A stretch of 64,000 bases of DNA from NCBI GenBank assembly GCA_021399435.1, contig JAJTUP010000029.1, forward strand, positions 248,001 to 312,000, in the 5' to 3' direction. Numbering within the stretch: position 1 is the stretch's first letter; each line of letters begins with the position of its first letter. A program made the position numbers and the translations under genes. Below the pieces are notes generated by a model. The model searched no databases and was not told the DNA's origin. It was given only the letters and a program-made list of their open reading frames with translations. The DNA is from Diaporthe sp. PMI_573. Its lineage: Eukaryota > Ascomycota > Sordariomycetes > Diaporthales > Diaporthaceae. Positions 45,334 through 56,674 of this stretch are shown piece by piece.

Positions 45334-46371
45334 ATGGCTCCCAAAATGGCAGATCTCACGCAGGTAAAGCTCTTCTGTATTGCAAGTTGTGCCGGTGTTA
45401 CCATTGATCCTGTTCGACTGACGTTTTCCGGTTCTTAGGTGCTTGAGCAACCGAAACGCACGATCTTCTATCATCTGAAGACGGCATTCTTGTTCACCAA
45501 GTCAGACTTCAAGACAGTCATCTTCCCCCAGACTGTGTTCATACTTGCGTTCGTCTTTTCGCAAATCGGACAAACCACGACAACACTGCAACAGGTAGCT
45601 TGGCGACTGCCACAGGCGCTGTCCTGGATCTGGCTCCACCTCCTCGTCGAGAACATCTCCAATCAGCGCTTGCCGGATTCCGTGGTGGAGGATGCGATCA
45701 ACAAGCCTTGGCGGCCTATCCCGGCCGGTCGGCTAACGGCAAACGAGGCAGATGGTCTGCTGCGCTTATGCGTGCCGCTGGCAATGGCGATGAGTCTCGT
45801 ACTTGAGAGTTTCGAGCCCAGTACAGCTCTCATGGCGTTCATCTGGCTTTACAATGACCTCGGCGGCAGCTCCGTTGGTCCCTTGCAACGCAACGCCCTC
45901 AATGCTGCTGGGCTGAGCTGTTTTGGCTGGGGAGGCGTCTCGGTTCTTCTTGGTCAGGACAGTGGAGATGGAATTCTGAACGGGCACGCCAAACCAATGA
46001 TGCCTCCGCATTTGGGCACGTGGTTAGCACTGTTAGCTGCCGTTATCACCACAACAGTCCATGCGCAGGATTTCCCGGACGTCGAGGGTGACAGCGCCAG
46101 GGACCGGGCAACTTTGCCACTGCTTTATGGCGAGACTTGTTCGCGATGGTCTCTCGCAATATTGGTCGTTGCCTGGTCCTTCGTATGCCCGGCGTTCTGG
46201 CATGTAGCGAATCCTTGGGTCTGGTTGGCGTCAGTCTCCCTTGGCTGCGTTATGGCTTCATTGACAATACTTCAACGGGGAGTGAGAACTGACGAGATTG
46301 TATGGAAGTTGTGGTGTTTGTGGATGTCAGTCTTGTACTTGCTGCCGTTGTTCAGAGGACTGGGGGCTTAA
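45334..46371 (+). CDS. UbiA-superfamily membrane enzyme, likely terpene cyclase or prenyltransferase
   Basis: Two exons, 45334-45363 and 45439-46371; 320 aa. Multi-span membrane protein with two Asp-rich regions on one face. The first is NQRLPDSVVEDAINKPWRP at residues 85-103, where the classical NDxxDxxxD is altered; the second is DFPDVEGDSARDRAT at 221-235. The PWRP(I/L)P tail of motif 1 is typical of the fungal UbiA group that includes membrane-bound terpene cyclases such as Fma-TC (fumagillin) and EriG (erinacine), as I recall the family. It is not the mitochondrial COQ2 type. A P450 is divergent from it, and an acyltransferase, an SDR and a regulator lie nearby. Prenyl transfer cannot be excluded. 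Confidence 0.82.
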
Positions 46372-48153
46372 GGCGATGGAGACAAGGATCAAGAGGCCGC
46401 TGAAGTGGAGGATTAGTGGCTGCATCTCCTTGGTGCCAAACCATGAAGGGTGGAAAGACAGGCAAAAGACAAAGTGGACGATCTGATGATATAGACTGAT
46501 GCGTTGATGATGTAGACAGGTGGATGTTTTCATGACGGGAAACTCCGATGATATAGATAATAGATTATATGTACTCTATGAGTCACTCTACTAAGTCGGA
46601 ACCACGATAGTTATCCTACTGGGACAAGACACAGTATTTATTGCAGGAATTTAAAGTCAATTTCGCAATGCAATTCTTCAATACTTGAAGGATATAGAAT
46701 CACGACTCCAACTCAGCAGCCCAAGTTCTAATTGTACATGGACTTCCGTCAGGATCTCCGGTCAATCCGCACGGAATTTGCCGGATGCCTGCTCAAGATC
46801 AAGAGAGGTTCACGACTGGAGCCGGAGAGTATTTTACAGTTCCTTGCAGAAGTTGACCCAGTCCCAGACAAGCCTCGCATGTAAACGTTGTCATGTGCAG
46901 AAACTCGAATTCATAATTTCACACCACATCACGCCGCACACCCGCCTCGGACATGCCACATGACATGTGCGTCCTGAACGGGTGGCGTCTTCGTGGCAAC
47001 CACCAAACGGCTTTCACATGCATGTTGGCTGACGCAACCCTCCAAGACCGTTGCTTTCACACAGTTGGCGCTAAGACGTCCAGGCGAGCGAGTAAACTGA
47101 CAAAAGTAAGTGCTCAGACCAAGTACATTCTCGGGACCACCTGCTATATCCGTGATTCATGCCCTTTGAGGCAGGAGGAAAAAAGACATTGAACTCGGCA
47201 GCGCTAAGTTATGATTATGAGGAAAAAATTGAGCAACTCGAATTGCTGGCCTCTCTCTCAGCGGTGCAAATGTTGTCTTTGGAAAGCATCATTGGATGAT
47301 GACTTTGTGGCGCTCGCTGTGCATTGAGCGACGGGCCGAGACGACGCGAAGGAACTAGATCACCTCTTCAGCCACCATCCGCTTGCCCAAAGGCTTGGTT
47401 CGGCTGGGCCCATAGTGCTAACATACTGTATCACCCCATGAGTGGGCCTACGTAGGTATCCACCGGCTGCTTCCGTTACCAAGTGCAACGTTGAAGTCAT
47501 CTCACACAGCTGAAAACGACCAATAAGCAATTGGTAAGGTCGCGGCGTAATTAGTGCTTATCTCCCCCACTCCCGTGGGACGTCGACACGGCCTTGTCCT
47601 ACCAACATGGCCACTCGCTATCCATTCATTCATGCTGTTTGGAACGGTTGATTGAGTTCAAGCCTGGCCCCAAACCCCACCCGGATGGTGCGTTCCGGCG
47701 CGAAGATCGGTCAGCCGAAGGAGCCGTAGATGTCGACCGTTCCGCGTGCAGCTCACCGTGTACTTTGAACTTCTTGACGCCAAAGGATGTACCTCTCTGT
47801 GGGTCTTAATAATCACTGCAGTGGGTGACCATTTGGTAGGGGGTAGCTTGGTGTACTGTTAACGTAAAGAGTCGGTGCAGCTTGGTGTACTTTGTTTAAT
47901 TTTGGAATGATCAACAAGCTCCAGCATCACCCGCGCAGGGAAACCCGGTCGCCCAACACTCGCGGGATACTTGCAACCCCGCTGGAGGATTTGCGGCCGG
48001 ATCCCGGAACAGGCACCCGCTGCAGAGCCTCGGGGGGTACTTGAGGACGTGCTCTCTTTGCCCATTCCTTTGAAAACACAGCATCGAAACTGTTCACTTT
48101 GCTTCAGGCCCTCAAACTGTTTCCTCTCTCTTTAGCAGACACGCATTCGCACC
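46372..48153. other. Intergenic region
   Basis: 1.8 kb, the longest gap in the window, with no gene, repeat or RNA that I can support. Open frames are short and without homology. Confidence 0.4.
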
Positions 48154-49271
48154 ATGGCACCCCAGACCTGGCTTATCACTGGCTGCTCCAGCGGCTTCGG
48201 CGCCGAGTTTGTGCGCCAACTCCGGGCCTTAGGTGATAACGTTATTGCCACGGGACGCAACGCTGCGACGAAGCTCGCACACCTCAAAGACACTGGAGCG
48301 AGCATTGTGGATCTGGATGTAACAGCTCCTGAAGAGACTATCGCCGCCAAAATTGAGGAAGTATGGGGTCTTTACCCCGGCGGAATCGATGTGGTTGTTA
48401 ATAACGCCGGCTATGTTCTGAGTGGAGCGTTTGAGGAGATCACGTATGTTTTAATTATCACACCCCCCCCCGGCCATTGTTTCTTTTACCTATTACATTT
48501 GACTAAAGTTGATATGTAGGCAAAAAGATATGGAAGCCGTGTTCAAGACCAACTTCCACGGCCCTTTGAACATTACCCGTGCAATCCTGCCAAAGCTGCG
48601 AGCCAAGGGCACAGGAACCCTGGTTTTTATGGGCTCCCAGGCAGGATGGCAGTACGTCTCATCACGGCCCTCGCCGCGAACGATAACGTATAATCTAACA
48701 CAATAATAGTGCCGACCCCAGCGCGACTGGATACTGTGCAACAAAATTCGCACTTGCAGGTGCCGTGGAATGTCTTGCAAAGGAGCTTGCCATCTTTTCA
48801 CCTGGCATAAAAGTGCTACTTCTTGAGCCTGGGTATTTCCGTACCAGTGCATTTAGCAACATTAACCACGTGGCCGAACGTGTAGAGTTCTATGCTCAGT
48901 TCAATGAAGGTATGTACAATGTCTTCTATCTTCACACCTCTACGACTCATCTCGCACAGCTGTTTTGGTTTCAACTCGGATTCTTTGAGATGTCCGCGAC
49001 TTTGTACTGCCGCTAACGAACAAAAATCACAGGTGTGAAGACTTTTGAGCAGGGTATAGTAGGAAATGAGCCAGGCGACTCTGTAAAAGGAGTTGCACGA
49101 ATGATCGAGCTGGCCAAGGGCACCGGGGTGGCCGCGGGGAAGGCGGTCCCGCTGAGAGTACCGCTCGGAACCGATGGATGGACGAGAATCAAGGATAAAT
49201 GCGAGGAGACACTGAAGATATGTCAAGAGTGGGAGGAGGTGGCAAAGAGTACCGACGTGCAACAAAAATAA
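48154..49271 (+). CDS. Short-chain dehydrogenase/reductase (classical SDR)
   Basis: Four exons: 48154-48443, 48520-48651, 48710-48909, 49033-49271; 286 aa. Cofactor loop TGCSSGFGAEF at residues 9-19 (TGxxxGxG), DLDV, NNAGY, and the catalytic YCATK (YxxxK) with the preceding serine in GSQAG. The loop residue after strand 2 (TGRN) suggests NADP(H). Such enzymes interconvert alcohols and ketones, which would fit tailoring of a P450-hydroxylated terpenoid (inference). Cytosolic. A run of nine C lies in the first intron. Confidence 0.9.
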
Positions 49272-49395
49272 GTGTCATGGTACAGCCGCCCATAAAGACA
49301 CGAAAGACTCAAATATTCAACCAGCAGGCATGTGTCTAATTGTAAAGATGCTACACAGTAGAATGGGGAAACACAATGAGACTGGGAAAGAAAAC

Positions 49396-49894
49396 CTAAG
49401 TTCGGGGTACAGCTGTTTTTGCAACGAATACCTCGGGCCTGATGATCTTCTGTGGTTGGAAGGAAGTTGTCAGTCCGTTCGATTCATTATCAAAGCGTAA
49501 TTGTTGGCGATAGTACTTGCCTGACGGGCATCTCGTAAGCACACTTTGGAACCGTTAAGCTGGCAATTCGACATGTTGATATTTCTCACGGCGTCCGTTG
49601 CCGTCAGCATCAGGCAGTGCTGACAGCGACCTCTGCTGCATTCAACAATGACAGGAATCTGATTTCAGCTCCTCCGCACTTGATGAGCCAACCTGCAAGA
49701 TGTTCCCACTGATCAAAAACTTGTTAGAATAATCAAGCTCCGCAAGCTGGGAGTCGGTATCCCTGTGGATAAACTACAATCAGATGTTTGCTAACCAACG
49801 ACGGAATGTCGTGAGCAGGCAGGTTCTCAGTCAGGTAGTTTCCCCAGAAGATGGAGCCGAGAATGCTTTGCATAATTATAAAGTAAACGACCAT
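49396..49894 (-). CDS. Candidate small secreted cysteine-containing protein with a GC-AG intron (doubtful model)
   Basis: Possible exons 49894-49800, 49762-49693, 49658-49521, 49449-49396, giving about 118 aa. The N-terminus (MVVYFIIMQSILGSIFWG) looks like a signal peptide. The third exon has five cysteines (VECSRGRCQHC, NCQLNG, KVCLRD) and the last ends KTAVPRT. The last intron has a clean GCAAGT donor, CTGAC branch and CACAG acceptor. But the first two introns would be only 37 and 34 nt, shorter than usual for fungi, so the gene may be wrongly modelled or decayed. Function unknown. Confidence 0.35.
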
Positions 49895-51128
49895 GCGACC
49901 CACCGAGGTATATGTCCTGCATGGAAGATCACTGCCAAACCTGAACTCGGGCCAAGTCACTCGCCCTTCCCAATCCACCAACCCCCTGAGGGCCCCGACG
50001 TTTCCTCCTTGCCATCGAATAGCGGTAACTGCCGTGGATCCCACTGATGCCAGATCGACAAAGTCGCCAAGTCTTTCCCCATAAACCCGAAATCAACCTA
50101 TCACTCGTTTCTTCTTTTGAACTCGTTGATCGAGCCAATCATTGAGGGGACCCAATCACTTGCAAATGTGAGGGGTCATTTGTATAGGAGCACATGGTTA
50201 ATGGCCCGACGATATGACCGCTCTCTTCTGTTGTCCTGCTTCCCAACCGAGTCGTCGCGGAACCCACCCGAGCCCGGGACTAAAAATTCCGGTTGGATCA
50301 ATATTATCCAAGCCCATTGATCTCGGAACCGGAACATGCTCTCTCGTACGTCCACGGCACACTCCCGATACACTACCCTATCTCGCCCGAAGTGAACTAA
50401 ATACACGCCGAGACAGACAACATTGCCACGGCACCCACTGCGTTTCGACAGCGTCACCGCTTTCACCTTTTTTCTGGTACCGCCCGCTGTATCTACCGTG
50501 TGCGAAAATGGGGACTTCTCCTGAAACAGCGATGCATCCAACGATGTGGATATAGTGACGGAGAGGGTGAGGTGGGCATTCTTGTTGACACTGAAAATTT
50601 GGCCTGCCTCACACCACCAGTCGTCCTTGCTATCCTGGATAATGCAGAGAGCACCATCTAGACTACATGTGCGGTATGGCGAGAGAACGCAGTGCAGGAC
50701 TACCTCGCGAAAAGGGAGGTGAAGATCGCCAAAATTGACCCTCGATGGACTTTTGGATTGCTCAAATCTGTCTTAAATATGTCGTCCAGTCTAAGGCGCC
50801 GGCAATATGTCAAAGCAGCGTGATGGCCACTATTTCTGTGAACGCGGCGGACGTCTTTCGTATCGTTGGTAGTTGAGATTGAACCCCGAAGCCATGCTCG
50901 TTCCGACGATAGATTGAGCTCCGAGCGCCGAAGGCCGCCCTGTTGGGAGAAGCCGAGCCCCGCTCTCACCTGCCACACATGCTTCCATTCTCTCTCACGC
51001 AACACAGCGGTCATCCAGCCGGCTGAAACCCTGTGGGACCAACAATACCCATGGAGCTTATCTGATCGAGACCAAATCATACGCAACTCGCGTCGTACAG
51101 TTACCACTTTGAGTTCTGGACCCGCATC
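49895..51128. promoter_or_regulatory. Intergenic region, promoter of the second Zn2Cys6 regulator
   Basis: No convincing gene. The long plus frame entering the regulator from 50866 is not its start; the zinc cluster lies in another frame. Confidence 0.4.
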
Positions 51129-53478
51129 ATGGAGCGGCCTCAGTCCTCACCAGCCTCGGCTCTCGGCGCTCCCGGACGTCGCCGCAACGGACGACTTCAG
51201 GCCTGCGAGCCCTGCCGCAAGCGCAAGGTCTCATGCGACCATGCGTTCCCGGCTTGTCGTCGATGTAGGGCTCGCAACAATCCCACTGGCTGTGTGTACC
51301 TTGGCGTCGAGGAAACCAGCCGGAAGTCCGCCGAGGCCCCTCCAAGGGGCGCGGCCAGGCCGCCTGCGAGGTGAGCAAACTATGGCCACGGTAATGGCAC
51401 CCCAGAGTGATATTGACCCTGACGTAAACCCCAGCACACGGCCTTCTCCGGGCTCGACTAGGTCACCAAGTATCAACGTACTGTCAGACTCGCCCGATTC
51501 GAGGAATCACGCCTCGGAGACGGGCCCTGGCTACCTGGGCTTCACTAGCTTTTCTGCCGTTTTTCAGGAGACACAGAACAGCCTGTCCCTCGTCAAAGGA
51601 CCTTTGATGGGCATCTCCTCAGTAGTGACGACTAGCCCTCCAGTTTCAGCGATTGAGAATGGCGACACAGGCATCACAACTGTTATCCTGTCGCCGCGAT
51701 CACTCGAGACCAGCCTGATTGTGTTGAATCGTATACCTGCCGAAGACGATGCCCTCGCACTATTCGAAAAACACACGAACCCAAACGACGGATGGATGCG
51801 TCTCGCTGCCAAGCGTGTCCTCGAGTCTCTACTCTCTGTCTTCGGCCGCACGCTGAGATCACGCAGGCCCAAGGATCTTGAGGAAATGGCCCACCTGCTT
51901 TCCTCAAACACAGTCAAACCATTGACTGAGGATGAGCTTGAATCCGAGGCGTGGCTTTCTTCATTTTCCGGGCGTAACATGCGATGGGAGGGCCTGGGTA
52001 TACTATTCACGTACTGGGCCCTCGCTGCACTGGCAGACCAACCTCACCGTCCAGACCTGCTTCGAAAATCGGACCAGAGACCCGCACCAATGACATCGGT
52101 GTACAAGGAAACCGCAGATATTTGTATCCAACTCTGTAGAGGTTGCACGCCGAACAGCCTGCTGCTCTACCTCGCATACAAGGCCGCCATCCTCGAGTCG
52201 ATGATCGCGGGGGACGCTGCCCCGTCCTTCTGGAGACTCCACGGAGAGAACATCGCGCTGCTGACATATCTCGGCCTCCACGCCCTACACGATGACAAAC
52301 CCTACATCCCGACAGCTGCCAAAGAGGTTAGAAGACGCCTCGTCTCACAACTCTTTGTCATTGACAAGGTGGCCGCATCTTTTAGTGGACGGCCGCCGCT
52401 GCTCAGCAGGAAGTACATGCTGACGCCACTGCCGCTGGACTTGAGCGACGAGACTCTGATGGCCGACCCCGAGACGATAGCCGAAGCGGTTGAGGGCCTG
52501 GACGATAACGGGTGGAATCGCAAGGGTGAACGTTACGCATCGACAATTGTCCGGGCGCGGGCGAAGCTTGCGCGGGTCAAGGACGAGGTGATGGAGGTGG
52601 CCCTCGGGAATCCTGTATATACGTCCATTGACGCATTACTGTGAGCTCGCTCCCTCCCCTTCCCACACTCTCTTTGACCTTCATCTCTGCAGAATGACCC
52701 TGCTTACTATGTCACAGCGCTTTAAAAGAGCACGAGTATGAGGCTTTTTCAGGGATACCAGACGTCCTCAAGTACTCACCTGACGTGGTGAGAGACCCGA
52801 ATATCCCAGCCCCGGAAATTTACATCAGGATCCTTGTGCGGCTGGAACATCTGCAGAACCTATTTTTCATCACACGCCTGCTGGTACAGTGGGGACATGA
52901 CAGTAACGCCGAGCTACTAAATGTCAGCTTCGAAATGGTCTCTGTGACCCTGGTGTTTTGGACGCACATGGATCGGCTGGCTGGGCTGCATGGAGACTTT
53001 GAGTGGCTTGTGAGTCGCACTTCTGACTGCCTTCCCGGCACTCTATTTCTCATGCCCAAGAACGAGACTCACGCTCGAACAGGTCATGGCATTCGCAGCT
53101 CCCTCCGGTGGGGTTCTCTGCAATGAGCTCCTCAAGCCATCCTTGCAGCATACGCCTGTACAAGGTGTCACACGCTCCGGTATCATACAGCAGCTAAGCC
53201 TCTTGAGTGGCTTTCTGGACTGGGTTAGCCCGTCAGCGCCGAACGGCGACCTGTGCAGCTCCTGCAAGGCTGTCATCCAGCACGTGTTAGACTACGCCCT
53301 CAACGCGCCGCCCGCGGAACCGTCGAGCACGGCGCCTGAAGGTGCTCTTGATTTCAACATTGATGACTTCTCATCAGACATTGACGCTATCAATGGGTAT
53401 TTCAATTTCGATCTGTTGAACACGTTCCACTTCGAGGCGCCTGGTCTCATGAGTTCGTCGCAAGAGCTTGAGAGCTGA
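51129..53478 (+). CDS. Zn2Cys6 transcription factor (711 aa)
   Basis: Four exons: 51129-51370, 51435-52640, 52718-53009, 53083-53478. N-terminal zinc cluster with cysteines 26, 29, 36, 43, 46 and 55 (CEPCRKRKVSCD, then CRRC), followed by a Ser/Pro-rich linker and a fungal-specific helical domain (RNMRWEGLGILFTYWALAA, LLLYLAYKAAILESM). The first intron shifts the frame, so a naive reading of the long open frame from 50866 would miss the DNA-binding domain. It ends in an acidic stretch (FNIDDFSSDIDAINGYFNFD) that may be an activation domain. Likely regulator of the upstream P450/UbiA/SDR group (inference from position). Confidence 0.88.
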
Positions 53479-53657
53479 GAAAGAGGGTTTGGCCCTCCCT
53501 TGTGCGGAGAGCAATGTATCAGCACCAAGATTTCCAATGAAAATCATTGAAAGACAGGTCAGTCATTCAAACCGGAACCAGAGCGTATTTGCGACGCGTT
53601 GCATTGTCATCACTGGAGTGAGGCGTCTTGTTCTGTCTATAGAGTCCTTAAGCAGAA

Positions 53658-54389
53658 TCATGAAAACTTGTAGTAAACATGATCAACCTTTCCCCCATTC
53701 TCGACATTAATGCTGAGCAACTCCTTGTTGATATCAAAATCCTTGATGGACCCCCGGATAGAGGAAGAGAAGACTGTGGCCCCAAGCTTGTCCCAACAGG
53801 CCTTCTTTGCCGCCGCCGTCTCCGTGGCAGAAACAACGAACGAATCGGTAGCCTTCAGGCCGATCCCAGCACGACATTCTGCGACGGCACCCTGCATGTT
53901 GGCATTCTCGACGTTGTAGCCCAGCACCTCCCTCAGGTCGGACGGCGCGAGGCCTGTCCTGGTCCAGCACTCCTTGAGGACCTGCCGCATCTTGAGGCGC
54001 GGCTCCGTCGTGTCGAGCCCGTTCATGGCTTTGACGACTGTCAGGCGCTTCGACTGCTTGTTCACTATGAGGGTGTCGATTGCTTCGGGTTGGCCGTCGG
54101 CGTCGATCTTTTTGTAGCCGTCTGCATATACGTTGAATACCCAGTGGTTTTGTGTCTCATCTGTTTCGAATTCCATCGAGTAGGCTTGGTTCCCCTGGGA
54201 TACTGTCAGGTGTTGAATCTGTTATGAATCTGAGTTGAGGGCTACCTACAGCAAAAGGTCTGATCGGAGCACAAGAAACCTAGATATGATTGTCAGAAAC
54301 ATGGTAATTCTTAGGTGTACGTCAATACTAACGATGCTGATCAGGAGGCTTAGAGCCAGGAAGATGGTCTGAAATGAGCGTGAGGCCAT
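53658..54389 (-). CDS. Secreted protein of unknown function (211 aa)
   Basis: Three exons: 54389-54333, 54279-54246 (only 34 nt) and 54202-53658. The tiny second exon links the signal peptide (MASRSFQTIFLALSLLISIVS) to a mature part starting CAPIRPFAVVSQGNQAYSM. The mature chain has few cysteines, a strand-rich start (HWVFNVYADGYKKID) and repeated ATD/ATET segments. I recognise no family. It converges with the regulator gene. Confidence 0.7.
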
Positions 54390-55168
54390 GGCGGCAAACG
54401 AGTGGAAATGATGTTGACAATGTTTCGGCAAAACAAAAATGAGAGCCGGGTCGATGGTTTCTGTCGACAAGTTCGAGAGTTGACCAAGCTACGCATATAT
54501 ACAAGTCATTGTCTTTTCAGTATTGTGACTGCAGTACCTGTGGAGCCAATTACGTTCCCAAGCGGTTCTGCACGTTCTTGCTGGTTCGTCAATCATCAGT
54601 AGTCAACTCCAGTCTCAAGTTAAGTTGGCAAGTCACAGGGGTTGTGACTTTCCCGCATGAAAGTCTGTGCTGGAATTCATCTAATGGCATTGGCATTGGA
54701 AGAATGCTGTGGTAGTCGCTCAACCCCTTACGGCCAAGACATCCCATTGCTTGAAAAGATTGCCGTTGAACAGGTGCTCTCTTGGCAAAGTCAGTCATGC
54801 GAACTCGAGAAGGTGGCTCAGTCCACGCAGATCGGCAAACCTCCTGTCCAGTACTTCTATATTTTGATAGACCTGTTCTGCACCAAGAACATCGACTTAC
54901 TCGCACCAGGTAAGCCCGGGCTTGGCGAGAAAAGCTGATTTGTTTTAGAAACGTCGGTGGGCCCGGTGATCATCAGATGAACGCGCCGAGTTTCTATTAA
55001 TACGCGGACGAACCACACCCATGTCAATGCTTTGAGAACGTCCGTTATATCAACACCAGCACCTGCTTCTACGATCTCTTTCTCGGAAGTTCCCAACTAT
55101 TTTACGGGCTTTTTATAACCCGTCAGCTAAGTAGTATGTCATAGACGTACTCGTATATTTACACGTAT
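54390..55168. other. Intergenic region
   Basis: 5' flank of the secreted protein gene and 3' flank of the next gene. Nothing recognised. Confidence 0.4.
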
Positions 55169-56254
55169 TTATGTCGACAATGGGGGCACTGTAACCACTT
55201 CCGTGCCATTCATCGTGCCACCTCTGTATGCATATGTGAAAGTCCACCCGGATCCCGCACCGCCGTGCTCACCCTGGTTGTTGACCACAACGATTCCCGT
55301 GGCCGCCTCAGGGTACTTCTTGATCATCCGCGAGACAGCATCCTCAGCAGCCTCCTGAGGCGTCATGCCCCGCCGCATGTTTTCGACTGCCTGGTAGCAG
55401 GGCAAAAAGCGCATCATGATATCGCCATCGCCCGTCGCGCCGCATCCGCCCACATCCCCATCGACATACGAGCCGCTCCCCGTGATCGGCCCGTCGCCCA
55501 CGCGTCCCGGTATCTTGTGCGACGCGCCGTTGGTTGACGTGCCGGCGGCCATCGTCCCGTCCACGTGAATCGAAATCATCGAAATAGTGTCATGCGACCT
55601 CCCCGCCGACGCCTCATAAGCGGTCGACTTCCTCGTCTTGAGCTCCACCTCCCTGGTCGCAAAAGTCGACTTCGCGGCGCTGCTCGGCGCAGCAGGCGCG
55701 TACGGCCCACACGCCGTGCTCGCATCCGGGACCAAAACACCAGCACGGTAGTTGGGCTGGCACCCCGCGGCCCTCCACTCGCTGCACCTCGCCGCGCTGT
55801 CGGCCGTGGTCAGGTTCTCCTCCGCGAAGCCGCCGAACCCGACGGCAAACTCAGTCGCCAGGTCACCGGCGAGCAGGGTGTGGTCCGTGTAGTCGAGGAC
55901 CAGCCGCGCCACGGCAATGGCGTTTTTGACGCGCCTGAGCCCTGCCACCGCGCCGGACTTCATGGTCGTGCCGTCCTGGATCATCGCGTCCAGGGTGGTC
56001 TCGCAGTTCTCATCTGGCGATCCGCCGTAGCCGACGCTGCCGTCGCACTGGTTGCGCTCGCAGGTCGCGCAGCCGATTTGCACGGCATCGAGGGCTGACG
56101 CGGAGGTCGCGACTAGGGACAGGTAGGCCATGTCGGTGGCGGCTGTGAAGGGCCCGCCCCAGGTGTTTATGACCATCGGCAGCCCTGGCGATGCCTGACC
56201 GGCTGTCGTGGTGACCCTGAGCAGGAGCGAGATGAGCGCGACGTAGAGCTTCAT
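55169..56254 (-). CDS. N4-(beta-N-acetylglucosaminyl)-L-asparaginase (aspartylglucosaminidase), Ntn hydrolase
   Basis: Single exon, 361 aa, with a signal peptide (MKLYVALISLLLRVTTTAG). Features of the glycosylasparaginase branch: INTWGGPFTAAT, GYGGSPDENCETTLDAMIQDG, the autocleavage and nucleophile site HDTISM with Thr223, then substrate-binding GRVGDGPITGSGSYVD. The precursor cuts itself before Thr223 into alpha and beta chains, and the enzyme releases aspartate and GlcNAc-amine from glycoasparagine. Vacuolar or secreted. All motifs are intact; GC-rich compared with its neighbours. Confidence 0.93.
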   Translation of the reverse strand: MKLYVALISLLLRVTTTAGQASPGLPMVINTWGGPFTAATDMAYLSLVATSASALDAVQIGCATCERNQCDGSVGYGGSPDENCETTLDAMIQDGTTMKSGAVAGLRRVKNAIAVARLVLDYTDHTLLAGDLATEFAVGFGGFAEENLTTADSAARCSEWRAAGCQPNYRAGVLVPDASTACGPYAPAAPSSAAKSTFATREVELKTRKSTAYEASAGRSHDTISMISIHVDGTMAAGTSTNGASHKIPGRVGDGPITGSGSYVDGDVGGCGATGDGDIMMRFLPCYQAVENMRRGMTPQEAAEDAVSRMIKKYPEAATGIVVVNNQGEHGGAGSGWTFTYAYRGGTMNGTEVVTVPPLST

Positions 56255-56674
56255 GGTGCCTCTTGGTTGGACAGTCGCTGTTGTTCCAAGAATTGAGGGA
56301 GCTGAGGGGCACGGAAACAGGCCACGCGTGTCTCAGATATGGTTGATATGGTACTTCATCCAGCAACAAGGACGCCAAGAGACTCTGATGATCACCGCAC
56401 GCTAGACATCGTCGAGAGGAGACGCAACTGTCCTTCCTGTTCTGGGCGGAGAGTCGTATTGGAAGTCTTGGAAGCTTGGGCTGTTAGCTGTTGTTGCCGG
56501 TTGATAAGGACAGTGTGAGGTCAAGCACACTGTGTTGATCCGGGAGATTTCTGGGCAAAACGAAAGCAACAACAACCGTGCGAGCTTCCCGGAAGCCGCG
56601 ATTGGCACTCATAGGCCCAAGTATTTACTCTCTATGACGAGCCGTGCTAATGCAAATATCAACGCGCGATGCTA
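56255..56674. other. Intergenic region
   Basis: Promoter of the asparaginase and 3' flank of the DUF7708 gene. Nothing recognised. Confidence 0.4.

Noticed and set aside
50866..51128. Extension of the second regulator upstream in the frame from 50866
   Set aside because: That frame lacks the zinc cluster; the intron at 51371-51434 joins the Zn2Cys6 exon in the other frame to the body.
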